64,000 nucleotides of DNA, from NCBI GenBank assembly GCA_009746045.1, contig RPFO01000078.1, positions 1,068,878 to 1,132,877 of the forward strand, given 5' to 3'. A program made the position numbers and the translations under genes. Of this stretch, positions 1 to 9,990 are shown piece by piece. The DNA comes from Mesostigma viride. Its lineage: Eukaryota; Streptophyta; Mesostigmatophyceae; Mesostigmatales; Mesostigmataceae. Position 1 is the first letter of the stretch; each line of letters begins with the position of its first letter. The notes under the pieces were generated by a model, which was not told the DNA's origin, ran no database searches, and saw only the letters and a list, made by a program, of their open reading frames with translations.

Positions 1-89
1 GCTGCTGGGCGGTTCGGCTTCCTGGACACGACCCCAACACGCGCCGCGCCCCACGGCCAGCCATGCCCAAGTGACGTCATAGAGGTGAT

Positions 90-1500
90 GTGTGTCGCGG
101 TGAGTCGGCTAGGCGTGAGGATGCTGTGCCTTGTAGTCGGCGTGAGGATGCTGTGCCTTGTAGTCGGCGTGAGGATGCTGTGCCTTGTAGTCGGCGTGAG
201 GATGCTGTGCCTTGTAGTCGGCGTGAGGATGCTGTGCCTTGTAGTCGGCGTGAGGATGCTGTGCCTTGTAGTCCTAATGTTCCCACGTCAGAGGTTCAGA
301 ATGGAAGTGCAAGTGCTGCAGCTGCTCAGGAGTGCGTGCCCAGCGTGGTCGCGATAGAGCCTGAACACGCCCTACCGGAGCTCACCCCTTCAGGTGAGAT
401 GGTGCCAGTAGATGCCGAGGTAGCCCCTCACGTAGACGTGGAGTTGGGTCGCCGTCTCAGTAAGGCCTCACTAGAGCACATTGCCGACAGGAATGCACAT
501 GCATGCTTGGCGGGGCAGGTGCCTAGCATAGAAGGGGATGGCACAACCCCCACAGCCATAGGATTGCGGATGCTCGCTTACCAGATTCACCTTGCGGTGG
601 GTCATGTGGCGGGGCAAACGCTAGACAGGGCGACTAGGCTATGCGGGGCGCCGGGGTTGAAGGCAGCTCAGGCGGAGTTAGAGGAGTGCCGCGCATGCGC
701 GAGTGTCAGGAAGAAGCGTAGGCGCTGGCATGCTAAGACTCCTTCCCCATACCGGGGGAGGCTAGTTGGGGATGTAATGCATTTGGAGGAGGGGGACTAT
801 TATGTGGTCTTGATGGATCGCTATACCAAGTTCCTAGCCATCGAGCCACTGCCAAGCATGGTAGAGGAGTCCTTGTGGCGGGGGCTGCGCATCAAGCCAT
901 GTCTCACTTCTTTCCCATCTCTGAGGTCATGTTGGACCAACAATTTGACTGCATTGTGGGGCGGGAGGGCTGTGAGATGGTGGTTATTGCTGGGCGGCAG
1001 GACCATGGCAACTTGGGGCTGATTGATAGGCACACCAGCAGCGCGAAGGGCACGGCGGCCAAGCAGCAGGCCAGCGGGGTAGGATTCAAGCCCGCGGGGC
1101 AGCCTTATGCACAACGCGCGCTGTGGTGCCGCTTGCTCATGGACAAGCTTACAATAGCCAGGTGCTTTTCAAGGTGCCCCAGGGACTAGGTCTTATTACC
1201 GCGCGGGGGCTGCAGTCGGGCATTTACCCCCCAGGCGTGGTAGACCATTGGGAGGCCCACCTCGCTACCCCCACTGAGGTTAGGCGGCAGTTAGACCGCA
1301 CCCAGCCCGACTTGTCGCGGGAGTTGGAGCTGGGGGAGTTGGTCTTGTTTCACAAGGAGTCTTGAGTTCCTTTGGCAAGCGGGGGCAGATGCAAGGGCCA
1401 GGCATGGTGGTGGATTTGGACTGGGCGCATAGGCGGGTGAAGGTGCACTGGGAGCATAGGGACTATCTCATCCCGTGAAATAAGGTGTATCGGTACAAGG
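90..1500 (+). pseudogene. Retroelement integrase region, frameshifted
   Basis: From about 545 to 840 the frame encodes an integrase zinc-binding motif H-x4-H-x27-C-x2-C (HLAVGH ... CRACAS), followed by the start of the rve catalytic core (VGDVMHLEEGDYYVVLMD, with a candidate first catalytic Asp). Near 870 the frame shifts; the second part (LDQQFDCIVGREGCE ... HGNLGLIDRHTS) has the second Asp but not a clear catalytic Glu. A third frame (1123-1365) ends in a chromo/GPY-like tail (ELGELVLFHKES) before a stop. The inverted copy at 4557-5488 lacks that stop, so a 5-nt insertion near 1363 broke this one. The integrase would insert the cDNA of an LTR-type retroelement. No LTR was recognised. The element is cut at 1526 by a DNA transposon and resumes at 3796. 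Confidence 0.75.
115..273 (+). repeat. 27-bp minisatellite, 6 near-perfect copies
   Basis: Six head-to-tail units of 27 bp (unit begins GTGAGGATGCTGTGCC), starting at 115, 142, 169, 196, 223 and 250. Because 27 is a multiple of three the array stays open in all forward frames and reads as a nine-residue repeat (REDAVPCSR) in the frame of the downstream integrase. I do not think it is part of the original protein. Confidence 0.9.
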
Positions 1501-1925
1501 CGTCCGATGCCCAGGTCCAGGCGGCCCGTGTTGGTTCGTACGGCACCTCGAGTATGAAAATACGCCGTATTGCACGGTACTGACGCTTTCGACGGCGTAC
1601 GCCGTACGATTTTCACTGTTTGTCACTTTGGACGTAAGCCGATTTGGGAGGTCGCGGACGTGTCACGCGGTGGGGAGAGGCCCGGGAACCTGTCGGTGGT
1701 GCTGAAATTGCTAAAATTGCAGCAAGTGCATAGCTACTTGCTAGTACGCGAGTGACGGTGTGCCTTTTTACTTTTTTTGACAGGATTTTTTACTGCGCGG
1801 GAGAAAAGCTGTAAGGGGACAGCCATTTCCAGAAGACACAGAAGAGTGAAGACGCAATTAAAGCAAATAGAGGGTGCTGTGACGGTTCATGCATTGTGCG
1901 CCCAGCAATCACCTAAGAGGCGACC

Positions 1926-2905
1926 ATGCCTAGAGTTCTAGTCGTCAGAAGGGGAGAGGAGTATCAATACCTCCACCTGATTGACGAGGTGGAAAAGACC
2001 GTTCGTGGGGAAGACGAGGTAGTCGGCCAGAGGTGAGCGTGCAAGCTGTGCGATTATAAGTTCGGCAAGCCTGGCAACTTTAGCAAGGATCGCGCTGTCG
2101 GCCATCTCTTTTTTTCTCGGCCACATCCCCAACAAGGTAGCCACATTCTGCCAGCAGTCTGGGAATGTAGAAGGCCTGATCGGGCGCTAACTGGTTTGAT
2201 CTGTACGGCGCGGGGGACGATGAGCTGCAGGAAGTGGCCAAGACCGTGCTCCCCCTGCCCACCGCAGAATCGTGCTGCGGGGGCAACTGGGCTGTCAACA
2301 AGTTCATCCACAACAAGCGCCGCAACAGGCTGAGCACGGCCAGGGACCTCGTGAGCCTCTACCACAACATGCGCTGCATGAACAGGCGTGACAACCCCAA
2401 ATACACGGAAGACTTACATTCGGTGGGAGGTGGAGGACGGGGAGGCCGAGGAGGCGGCAGAGGCAGCCAGGCGCAGGGAGGAGGCTTCGGTGCCTGCGGG
2501 TGGGGAGGGGGAGGGGGAGGAGGAGGAGGAGGAGGAGGAGGAGGAGGAGGAGGAGGAGGAGGAGGAGGAGGAGGAGGAGGAGGAGGAGGAGGAGGAGGAG
2601 GAGGAGGAGGAGGAGGAGGAGGAGGAGGAGGAGGAGGAGGAGGAGGAGGAGGAGGAGGAGGAGGAGGAGGAGGAGGAGGAGGAGGAGGAGGAGGAGGAGC
2701 ACAGCAAGGAGGGGGGGAAAATGCAGGGAGCATGGAGGAGTTGGGAACATCATCGTTGTCGGACGAGGAGCTAGCAGCCCGGGGCAAGAAGGCCAAGGGA
2801 AAGGCGGTGGCGCAGCGGACAACGACAGTGCCGGGCAAGGAGGCAGCTCAAGCTGGGAAGAAGACAGGCCAGCAGGAGGGGCAGTCTAAGAGGAAGAGGC
2901 AATAG
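1926..2905 (+). pseudogene. hAT transposase remnant: BED finger plus hAT dimerisation domain
   Basis: An ATG at 1926 opens MPRVLVVRRGEEYQYLHLID and meets a TGA at 2035. Directly after it comes a BED-type zinc finger (CKLCDYKFGKPGNFS ... H, about 2040-2105). The catalytic core is missing: after about 65 bp the frame resumes at about 2183 with NWFDLYGAGDDELQEVAKTV, PLPTAESCCGGNWAVNKFIH and NKRRNRL, the C-terminal hAT dimerisation signature (family consensus ERNWS...IH.KRRNRL). It then runs into a (GGA)n tract and a lysine-rich tail ending at 2905. The acidic reading of the tract lies in another frame, so tract-length changes have shifted the frame. I infer an internally deleted, non-autonomous copy. 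Confidence 0.75.
2509..2699. repeat. (GGA)n microsatellite
   Basis: About 190 bp of almost pure GGA/GAG triplets inside the transposase remnant. It reads as poly-Gly, poly-Glu or poly-Arg forward and poly-Leu, poly-Pro or poly-Ser in reverse, so long ORFs here are composition artefacts. Confidence 0.95.
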
Positions 2906-2984
2906 ATTTTTGTTGGCTGAACATTCGTGGAGACTTTGAGCCTACAGTGAATCTGCAAACTCTTCAGGCTATGGCCTATACGGG

Positions 2985-3240
2985 CCCTTCATGGCAGTTG
3001 ACAGTGTGTTATCTAGGCTGATTGCAATTTACCTTTCCAAGCATATCCTCTGCAGTTGACAGTGTTTTATGGGCAGTTTGCCATATACTTTTCTCGGGCA
3101 TGCCATGGCATGCAGTTGACAGTGTGTTTTATGGGCTACTTGCCACTGATTATTTACTTTTTCAGGAACTTCCTTGGCAGTTTTATTGCATGGTCAATGC
3201 TGGGTTCATTGCCAATGATTTTATTTTTCAGGGATTCATG
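2985..3240. repeat. Degenerate ~59-bp direct repeats inside the hAT element
   Basis: The string GCAGTTGACAGTGT starts at 2994, 3052 and 3112, each followed by a variant of TTTTATGGGC and a decayed continuation. About three diverged units lie between the transposase remnant and the 3' end of the element. From 3240 to 3590 I see no gene. Confidence 0.65.
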
Positions 3241-3795
3241 GCATGCACTTGTTGTCATTGTGCAGCGATTAGCGAAGCTACCATCTATAGTGCTATGACA
3301 TCCACTGCATCAAGGCTGCCAGAGCTCTGGGTGCATTATACCATTCAATCATGTTTTATGTTGTCAATGATGCATTGTAATAAAAGAGACCGGTGTTAGA
3401 TGGTCAATAGTTTGCATGTCCACAATATACAAATGTACTTGAAGGATGTATTGCAATGTCGATTTAAGTGTGGCAGGTGGCAAGTCACTGCCATTATGCT
3501 CATTAATGAATAGCATGTAGTATAGTACCTTGGATCGCCATGCGTCCAAGCATAGTTGTCTCACTTCATAGCAACATTTGTTGGCTGCAGGGTCACACAT
3601 CCTTAGAATACCCCGTACTTTAAGCCTTGGCCTCAATAATACCCCGTACTTCTTGACCACAATTTCAAAAATACCCGTACTGCCGTATTGCGTATTTTTT
3701 TCCCGTATTTTTTACCCCTCGCGAAAATGCCCGTACTTTAACAGTATGCGAGGGTTTTACGGGGTACCCCGTACTGCCATACGGACCAACACGGC

Positions 3796-4535
3796 AGGCG
3801 GCCAAGGAGCACAGCCGCCAGCTCGGTTGGTATGTGGATAGCCGGCCGGCCAAGCGGGCCCGGCTGGAACCTGTCCTACCCACCCCACTTGGGGTGGATG
3901 TGCATGATGCGCTTGTTGCCCACCCCCCTGCAGGCGCCGCGCCGGAGCAAGCCCCCGGGGTCGACGCAGGGGCGCTACCTCAGCCCATCCCTGCGACCCC
4001 AGCAGCGCCCAGCGTGGCGGCGCCGGACACCTCGTCAGGCGCCGGCGTGGGCTCCCAGCAGGCCCACGTCCTCCGACAACTCAAGGCGGACAAGCTCAAG
4101 GCGGCGGCAGCGGGGGGTGCGGCACAAGTCAGCCGCATCATGCCAGATAAGTGCCCCACGGTTTTGAGTGAAGCACACGATGTTCCCTCTATGCATATTG
4201 CGACCATCGATACCATGGCAGGCGTGTCTCTCACGAGCCCTGCGGCGGCCGCGGCATATTACCCATTGCTGCCCAGTAGTTGGAAGGAGGTTGCGGGGTT
4301 TGACGGGCAGCGGGCGTATAAGGTGGCTGGGCAGGTTCTCATGCCCATCCTAGGGGTAGATGTCCCTGTGCAAGTGCTAGAGGGTTACAAGGGTATCACC
4401 CTCATCGGTAACCCTTTTGTTTCCCTCCCCGGGTTTTCCGTGTCCGCCGGCTTGGTGACCCTCGAGGGGGTGGGGAGCATTGGCTTGTACCAATATCACG
4501 TTGCGCTTGTAGCCCTCACGGGGGGTGATGAATAG
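3796..4535 (+). pseudogene. Retroelement protease-like region, left copy
   Basis: This continues the retroelement interrupted at 1526. After a basic stretch (AKRARLEP) and a Pro/Ala-rich linker comes a segment resembling a retropepsin-like aspartic protease: HIATIDTMAGVSLTS corresponds to the D-T-G-A active-site strand, and GYKGITLIGNPFV corresponds to the I-L-G strand near the C-terminus. The open frame runs 3834-4535. Because it lies downstream of the integrase, the domain order would be IN then PR, which is unusual. The frame stops at the centre of an inverted duplication, so reverse transcriptase, if once present, is lost. Protease assignment is by motif only. Confidence 0.6.
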
Positions 4536-5281
4536 CCTCGGGGGGACCCCGGCCCATGAGGGCTGCAAGCGCAACGTGATATTGGTACAAGCCTATGCTC
4601 CCCACCCCCTCGAGGGTCACCAAGCCGGCGGACACGGAAAACCCGGGGAGGGAAACAAAAGGGTTATCGATGAGGGTGATACCCGTGTAACCCTCTAGCA
4701 CTTGCACAGGGACATCTACCCCTAGGATGGGCATGAGAACCTGCCCAGCCACCTTATACGCCCGCTGCCCGTCAAACCCCGCAACCTCCTTCCAACTACT
4801 GGGCAGCAATGGGTAATATGCCGCGGCCGCCGCAGCGCTCGTGAGAGACACGCCTGCCATGGTATCGATGGTCGCAATATGCATAGAGGGAACATCATGT
4901 GCTTCACTCAAAACCGTGGGGCACATATCTGGCATGATGCGGCTGACTTGTGCCGCACCCCCCGCTTCCGCCGCCTTGAGCTTGTCCGCCTTGAGCAGCT
5001 GTTGGAGGACGTGGGCCAGCTGGGAGCCCACGCCGGCGCCTGACGAGGTGTCCAGCGCCGCCACGCTGGGCGCTACTGGGGTCGCAGGGATGGGCTGAGG
5101 TAGCGCCCTTGCGTCGACCCCGGGGACTTGCTCCGGCGCGGCGCCTGCAGGGGGGTGGGCAACAAGCGCATCATGCACATCCACCCCAAGTGGGGTGGGT
5201 AGGACAGGTTCCAACCGGGCCCGCTTGGCCGGCTATCCACATCCCAACAGAGCTGGCGGCTGTGCTCCTTGGCCGCGTGGA
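3796..5281. repeat. Large inverted duplication (arms ~723 bp, 38-bp spacer)
   Basis: The left arm 3796-4518 and the right arm 4557-5281 are near-identical reverse complements separated by 4519-4556. Homology of the right copy continues to about 5488, matching the retroelement segment at 1303-1526 beyond the hAT insertion. Differences are mostly single bases plus small indels, for example a missing GGCC near 5230 in the right arm. Confidence 0.9.
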
Positions 5282-5488
5282 CATGGGCATCGGACGCCTT
5301 GTACCGATACACCTTATCCCACGGGATGAGATAGTCCCTATGCTCTCAGTGCACCTTCACCCGCCTATGCTCCCAGTCCAAATCCACCACCATGCCTGGC
5401 CCTTGCATCTGCCCCCGCTTGCCAAAGGAATTCTCCTTGTGAAACAAGACCAACTCCCCCAGCTCCCACTCCTGCGACAAGTCGGGCT
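4516..5488 (-). pseudogene. Retroelement copy on the minus strand: integrase tail to protease-like region
   Basis: Read from 5488 leftward this gives the integrase C-terminal/chromo-like tail (WELGELVLFHKENSFGKR, then DWEHRRVKVHSEHRDYLIP and VYRYKASDAHVHAAKEHSRQ) without the stop seen in the plus copy. A 4-nt deletion near 5230 shifts the frame before the protease-like part, which is open from about 5214 to 4516 and retains DTMAGVSLTS. The 5' side is replaced by a (GGGT)n microsatellite. Confidence 0.7.
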
Positions 5489-5626
5489 GGATGGGTGGGT
5501 GGGTGGGTGGGTGGGTGGGTGGGTGGGTGGGTGGGTGGGTGGGTGGGTGGGTGGGTGGGTGGGTGGGTGGGTGGGTGGGTGGGTGGGTGGGTGGGTGGGT
5601 GGGTGGGTGGGTGGGTGGGTGGGTGA
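5486..5626. repeat. (GGGT)n microsatellite
   Basis: About 35 pure GGGT units mark the outer border of the right retroelement copy. The G-run density makes G-quadruplex formation likely (inference). Confidence 0.95.
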
Positions 5627-5782
5627 GTGGATGGAACTGACAGACATGAAAATGGCAGACATTGGGGACGACTGTCGGTTCTAGCTTTTTTGTGCGGTCT
5701 TCAGGCTTTGGTTATCGCTTGCATCACTGACTTCCTGTGGCAAAGGTCGTGATTATTTTGTGTAAACACTTGCCGATCCAGG

Positions 5783-6742
5783 TTGGGGATGGCTGTCGAT
5801 GGTACCCTGAAGCCAACGCCGGTCGCCCTTCTTTGTGTGCAGCGTCCTTTGCGTGCAGATTCTCGATTGGAAATGGGGGATGACGCCAGTTTGTTACGTA
5901 GCTGTGAAATGGTGCTGTCCGAGCACGCCGCGCGCGGATGGCAAGCTTTGTTTTCGTCTTCTCTGCAGTTGGCAAGGGAAAAGCTGCATTCGATTCGCGG
6001 TTCGTACGACGTGCTGCCACGCATTCACCTGTTGTGCAGCTCGTTCGAGCCCACCCCCAGCGTGTGGTTGTTAGAACACTACGCCTGCATCTGTGGATTG
6101 GTGACTCTGGAGGATTCCAAGTTCACGGACAAGTACACATGGGGTTTCCCCCCGCTGACCCGCACTGTGCAATTCTTGCAAGCTGTTGGGGGGCGTAGCG
6201 GCTCGCACCATCTGGTGCTCATCGTTGCCGCTTTCCTGTTTGCGAGAGTCTACAGCGCTCGGCGTGGGGTGCTCTTTCTTTGCACAATGTTGTTCCTCGT
6301 GCGGTCGCGGTACGCACATGCGAACTTGCAAGTGTTGTTTGAGTTCTACCGCCGCGCAGCAACGGGCTCCCAGATGGATTGGCAAGACATCGAGAATCGC
6401 ATCGGGTTCCTTGGAGCGTGTGCGGACGACCCCATTCCACTCACCCAGGACGAAAGAAATACCATCGTTTGGGACGTGGTGGGATGCATGGTTCCCCTTC
6501 AGGTGCTCAAGATTGGGCCACCTTACCAGCCACGGACCGAAAATATGTGGGAGGAAGAGCAGTACCTTGAGGGCTGGCTCACCTCCAAGGAGACTGCGCG
6601 GCAGACAAAACAGGGTGCCAAGGATGCGCGCTGGGATCGCCATGACATTTGGCGTTTTCTGGTCGACCACGGCAAGACGGCGTGGATGTGCCAGCGTTTT
6701 GCACACTGGGTAGAGCACATGGCGAACACCTGCGGGCCGTAG
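5783..6742 (+). CDS. Unknown 319-aa protein
   Basis: Open from ATG 5783 to TAG 6742. I do not recognise the family. Residues about 140-185 contain a hydrophobic stretch (LVLIVAAFLFARVYSARRGV then LFLCTMLFLVRSRYA), possibly one or two membrane helices. The C-terminal third is charged and Trp-rich (NMWEEEQYLEGWL ... WRFLVDHGKTAWMC). The second half (from 6156) is mirrored at 7161-7845, where it is broken, so this may belong to a repeated element rather than a host gene. No introns, signal peptide or catalytic motif are evident. Alternatives are an orphan transposon ORF or the single-exon 3' part of a host gene. Confidence 0.5.
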   Translation: MGMAVDGTLKPTPVALLCVQRPLRADSRLEMGDDASLLRSCEMVLSEHAARGWQALFSSSLQLAREKLHSIRGSYDVLPRIHLLCSSFEPTPSVWLLEHYACICGLVTLEDSKFTDKYTWGFPPLTRTVQFLQAVGGRSGSHHLVLIVAAFLFARVYSARRGVLFLCTMLFLVRSRYAHANLQVLFEFYRRAATGSQMDWQDIENRIGFLGACADDPIPLTQDERNTIVWDVVGCMVPLQVLKIGPPYQPRTENMWEEEQYLEGWLTSKETARQTKQGAKDARWDRHDIWRFLVDHGKTAWMCQRFAHWVEHMANTCGP

Positions 6743-7845
6743 CGCCTCGTGTGGTCAGACAGCTTCACGTACATCCTTGTCGATGGTCGAGAGTGAAAGG
6801 CTGGAATTTCACCAATGGAACTTTCTTGTACAAACTGCATCATTGTTTGTGACCCACAACGGTCACTCTTGCATGCGGATTTTTATAATGCATCAGTTGG
6901 CACACCGTGGCGCTTGTGTGGACAGCCATGTTTCGCAAGCGAATCAAATTGTAAGGAAGACGGTATTCGCTACTTGGTGGTGTTGATAAGTAGCTTAATT
7001 CTTCATATGATGTATGCATGGCATCTTCAAGCTAGCATGCATGCTTTGGAGTGTCATGATTTTTGGTCTGCGATGCCTCCAATGATTGGCTGGTTGATCA
7101 TTTTGTATTATTATTGGTTTTACTCTCGTCATCTATTGTAAACTCAACAAGTATATATATACAATGATGAAGTTTGTACAAGAAAGTTCCATTGGTGAAA
7201 TTCCAGCCTTTCACTCTCGACCGTCGACAAGGATGTACGTGACGCTGTCTGACCACACGAGGCGCAGCGGCCCGCAGGTGTTCGCCATGTGCTCTACCCA
7301 GTGTGCAAAACGCAGGCACATCCACGCTGTCTTGCCGTGGTCGACCACAAAACGTCAAATGTCATGGCTATCCCAGCGCGCATCCTTGGCACCCTGTTTT
7401 GTGTGCCGCGCTGTCTCCTCTGAGGTGAGCCAGCCCTCAAGGTACTGCTCTTCCTCCCACATATTTTCGGTCCGTGGCTGGTAAGGTGGCCCAATCTCGA
7501 GCACCTGAAGGGGAACCATGCATCCCATCACGTCCCAAACGATGGTATTTTTTTCCACCTGGGTGAGTGGAATACGGTCGTTCGCGCACGCTCCCAGGAA
7601 CCCGATGCGATTCTCGATGTCTGGCCAATCCATCTGGGAGCCCGTTGCTCCGCGGCGGTAGAACTACACTTGCAAGTTCGCATGAGCGTATCGCGACCGC
7701 ACGAGGAACAACACCGTGCAAAGAAAGAGCACCCCACGCCGAGCGCCGTAGACTCTCGCAAACAGGAAAGCGGCAGTGATGAGCACCAGATGGTGCGAGC
7801 CGCTACGCCCCCCAAAAGCTTGCAACACGTGCAGAGTGCGGGTCA
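6156..7845. repeat. Second inverted duplication (arms ~690 bp, ~314-bp spacer)
   Basis: The left arm 6156-6846 and right arm 7161-7845 are highly similar reverse complements; the AT-richer spacer 6847-7160 is unique. The arms contain the second half of the 319-aa ORF plus about 100 bp of 3' sequence. Together with 3796-5281 this gives two large inverted duplications within 4.1 kb. Confidence 0.88.
7161..7845 (-). pseudogene. Mirror copy of the 319-aa ORF, broken
   Basis: On the minus strand the right arm encodes GGRSGSHHLVLITAAFLFAR, then ANLQV, and meets an in-frame TAG made by a 6-bp deletion with a substitution near 7670. It then continues as MDWPDIENRIGFLGAC and NMWEEEQYLEGWLTSEETAR. The stop that ends the left copy is changed. 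The 5' half is absent. Confidence 0.75.
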
Positions 7846-8400
7846 TTCATGTGGATGGATGGACGAACAATGCCGGTGGACTATTATTATATACCGGTAG
7901 ACTATTGTATCTATCTAATGCCTCAACTATTATGCCGAACCAACAACATACCGAACCAATGTTCATCATGCATGACATTGGTATCTCTTACGTACATCAG
8001 CCCTAATCAAGGCCGGCAAGTGGCCCACAATAATTAAGTTAGGGCCAGTATTTCTAGTTTTGTTGAAATTCGAATCGTTCACTAAAATTTTATCGAAATG
8101 CAGCGTTTTGCCTTTGGCCGCCAAAGCGCCATGCTGCATGTCCCAATGATGCCCCGGATGTTGCTTTAAGATGCCCCATGATGCCCCACGCCCGAACTTA
8201 TCCGGCGTCTCGATCGATCTCACCCTTGCCCCCGTTTGCAAACAACTGCCCCCCACCTGTATGGCTTCACAACTGGCACCCCCCCATACGTATACTGTAC
8301 ATGACACCAATGCAATTAGCTAAATAGTGTTCCGAATACATTGAAGTAGTTGCCGTGCGCGCTTGCCATGTTGAAGTAGCTAGGCGCCAGGCGCGGATGG
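7846..8400. other. No gene recognised
   Basis: AT-richer DNA with no ORF, RNA gene or repeat that I can support. Confidence 0.5.
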
Positions 8401-8800
8401 CATCTGGACGCTGGTGCCGGGCGCGGTCGGCATGAAAAAGGCCGGTCGCGGTTGCCATGCTGAAATGATTATTGCCGGTCGCGGTCACCGTGTTATAGTA
8501 GGTGGCGGGCGTGGTGGGCATGAAGAAGTAATTGCCACGCGCGGCCTCCATGTTAATGCCGGTGCCCAGCGCTGTGGGCATGAAGTAAGTACACGGCGCC
8601 GTGTCCATGTTGATGCCGGTCGTGGGGGCGGTCTCAACGCCAATGCCGGTGGCGGGCGCGGTTGGCACATTGGTACCGGCCGTGGCGGGCGCGGTTGCCA
8701 CGTCGATGCCGGTGGCGGGCGCGCGGTCGGCACCGTCGTTGGTACCGGCCGTGGCGGGCACGGTCGGCACGGTGAAAGCGGGCACGGTCGGTAGGGTGGT
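8400..8800. repeat. Degenerate GC-rich ~30-bp repeats
   Basis: Variants of GCCGGTGGCGGGCGCGGT are reiterated irregularly over 400 bp. On the minus strand they read as a Thr/Ala/Pro/Gly-rich peptide (PATAGTN, PATGIGVETAPTTGIN), possibly a low-complexity tail of the degenerate coding region at 8820-9990. Confidence 0.65.
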
Positions 8801-8819
8801 GCCGGTGGTGCATGTTGAA

Positions 8820-9990
8820 AGCAGCACCGCTCGGTCCGGCCCCCGCGCAATTGCCGCTAAAAAAGTTGGTCAACGCGGATGCGAACATGGACAAGGCCGC
8901 ATTTTGTTGCTTAATTACCATTGCCTCCAACATTTCCTCAGTCTTCGTAGCGTTAGCGACAACAACGGCCAATGTGTCGCAATTGGACTTTTGGGCGTCA
9001 ATGGTGGCCACCTTGTCATCGGCGGCTTTGCCTTGGCGTGTGGTGACCCCGTGGAGGGCGTGGAATTCAAGCGCAATTCCACGTTGTGGCTCGGGGCGAC
9101 TGCGGGCCGGTGCCCCCATTGCACGTCACATGTTTCATACAACGCCCACGAACGTTGTGGCGGCTTCTCCCGACCTCTAAACCTTGCGCTTCTCCCGCTT
9201 GTAGGTGGCCTCCATGTTTTTCACCCGCTTGAGACATGCCTTGGCGGGGAAGTCGAATGGGGGCATTACCTCGAGCAATGCCTCCCGCAGCCGCTTGCCT
9301 TGCGCCGACCCCCAGGGTTAGTGAGTGCCCGGACTTCTTGATTTTGGCCCATTCATGAATTAACAAGAGGGACGCCGCATGTGGCATCCCCTTGGTCAAC
9401 CTGACTACGCCGGCGGCGCGGCTTACCGGGTAGCTTGGGTGCGCCGTAATTCCCCTTGCCCTTGTTAGGGCGGGGTGCCACATCACCATCCTCGTCGGAT
9501 GAGTCGCCAACGCTGATGCCAGCGCCGCTGCCGCTGTCGCCATCGCTTCCGCCGCTATCGCCGTCGCTTCCGCCGCTGCCGCTGCGGCCGCCGGTTTCCG
9601 GGAAACCGTTGACCGATATCGCCTGTGATGGAGGTGGTGGAGCTAGGCAGCGCACGTGATGGTGAGGGCGATGGCGCCCCGACCGTTGTGGATGCAGCGG
9701 CGGCAACGACCGGCTTTGGTGCCTTCCAGGCCCACGGTTTTATTGAGCCGGCCGCGGCCATGGGCCGGCCCCATTTCTTCGGAACTGGCCGAAGAAGGAA
9801 TGGAATGTCCTCAGCCGGTATTGTGCTCATCACCCCGTACATCTCTTCCTGATTGGAGAAAAACCATGGTTTGCCGCTAGGGCCGGCTAAACCGCGGATT
9901 CCGCCGCACAAAACCGGCTCCCCAGCGGCAAAGGCCGCGGTGGCCGCGCCCCCCGCTGGCGGTGCCCCCGTCACAGGGGCGGCCGTCGGA
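8820..9990 (-). pseudogene. Degenerate minus-strand coding region, unknown family
   Basis: Overlapping minus-strand frames have coding character but are broken. 9974-9555 begins MTGAPPAGGAATAAFAAGEP and contains EMYGVMSTIPAEDIPFLLRP. 9706-9353 has a Gly/Ser/Asp-rich linker and a basic stretch (PGKPRRRRSQ). 9119-8820 gives VATIDAQKSNCDTLAVVVAN followed by ATKTEEMLEAMVIKQQNAAL, a helical segment. The order suggests one protein with several frameshifts: Pro/Ala-rich N-terminus, acidic linker, basic DNA-binding-like patch, helical C-terminus. I cannot name a family. A repeat-derived gene or an old transposon ORF are both possible. Confidence 0.35.

Larger units (their letters stand above)
1527..3795. 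mobile_element. hAT-like DNA transposon, 2.27 kb, inserted in retroelement
   Basis: The left end (from 1527) reads CGTGTTGGTTCGTACGGCA and the reverse complement of the right end (3793 leftward) reads CGTGTTGGTCCGTATGGCA, 17 of 19 identical. The 8-bp sequence AGGCGGCC lies at 1519-1526 and again at 3796-3803, an 8-bp target duplication typical of the hAT superfamily. The right end carries two extra bases (GC, 3794-3795) before the duplication. Subterminal regions are rich in CGTAC-type motifs (1535-1620 and 3600-3790). Inside is a broken BED-finger/hAT-C transposase. The mirror retroelement copy near 5275 reads straight through the same site, so it serves as an empty-site control. Confidence 0.85.

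Noticed and set aside
2234-2905. Poly-Gly, poly-Glu, poly-Arg, poly-Leu, poly-Pro and poly-Ser ORFs
   Set aside because: All are frames of one (GGA)n tract; only the flanking transposase parts have family signatures.
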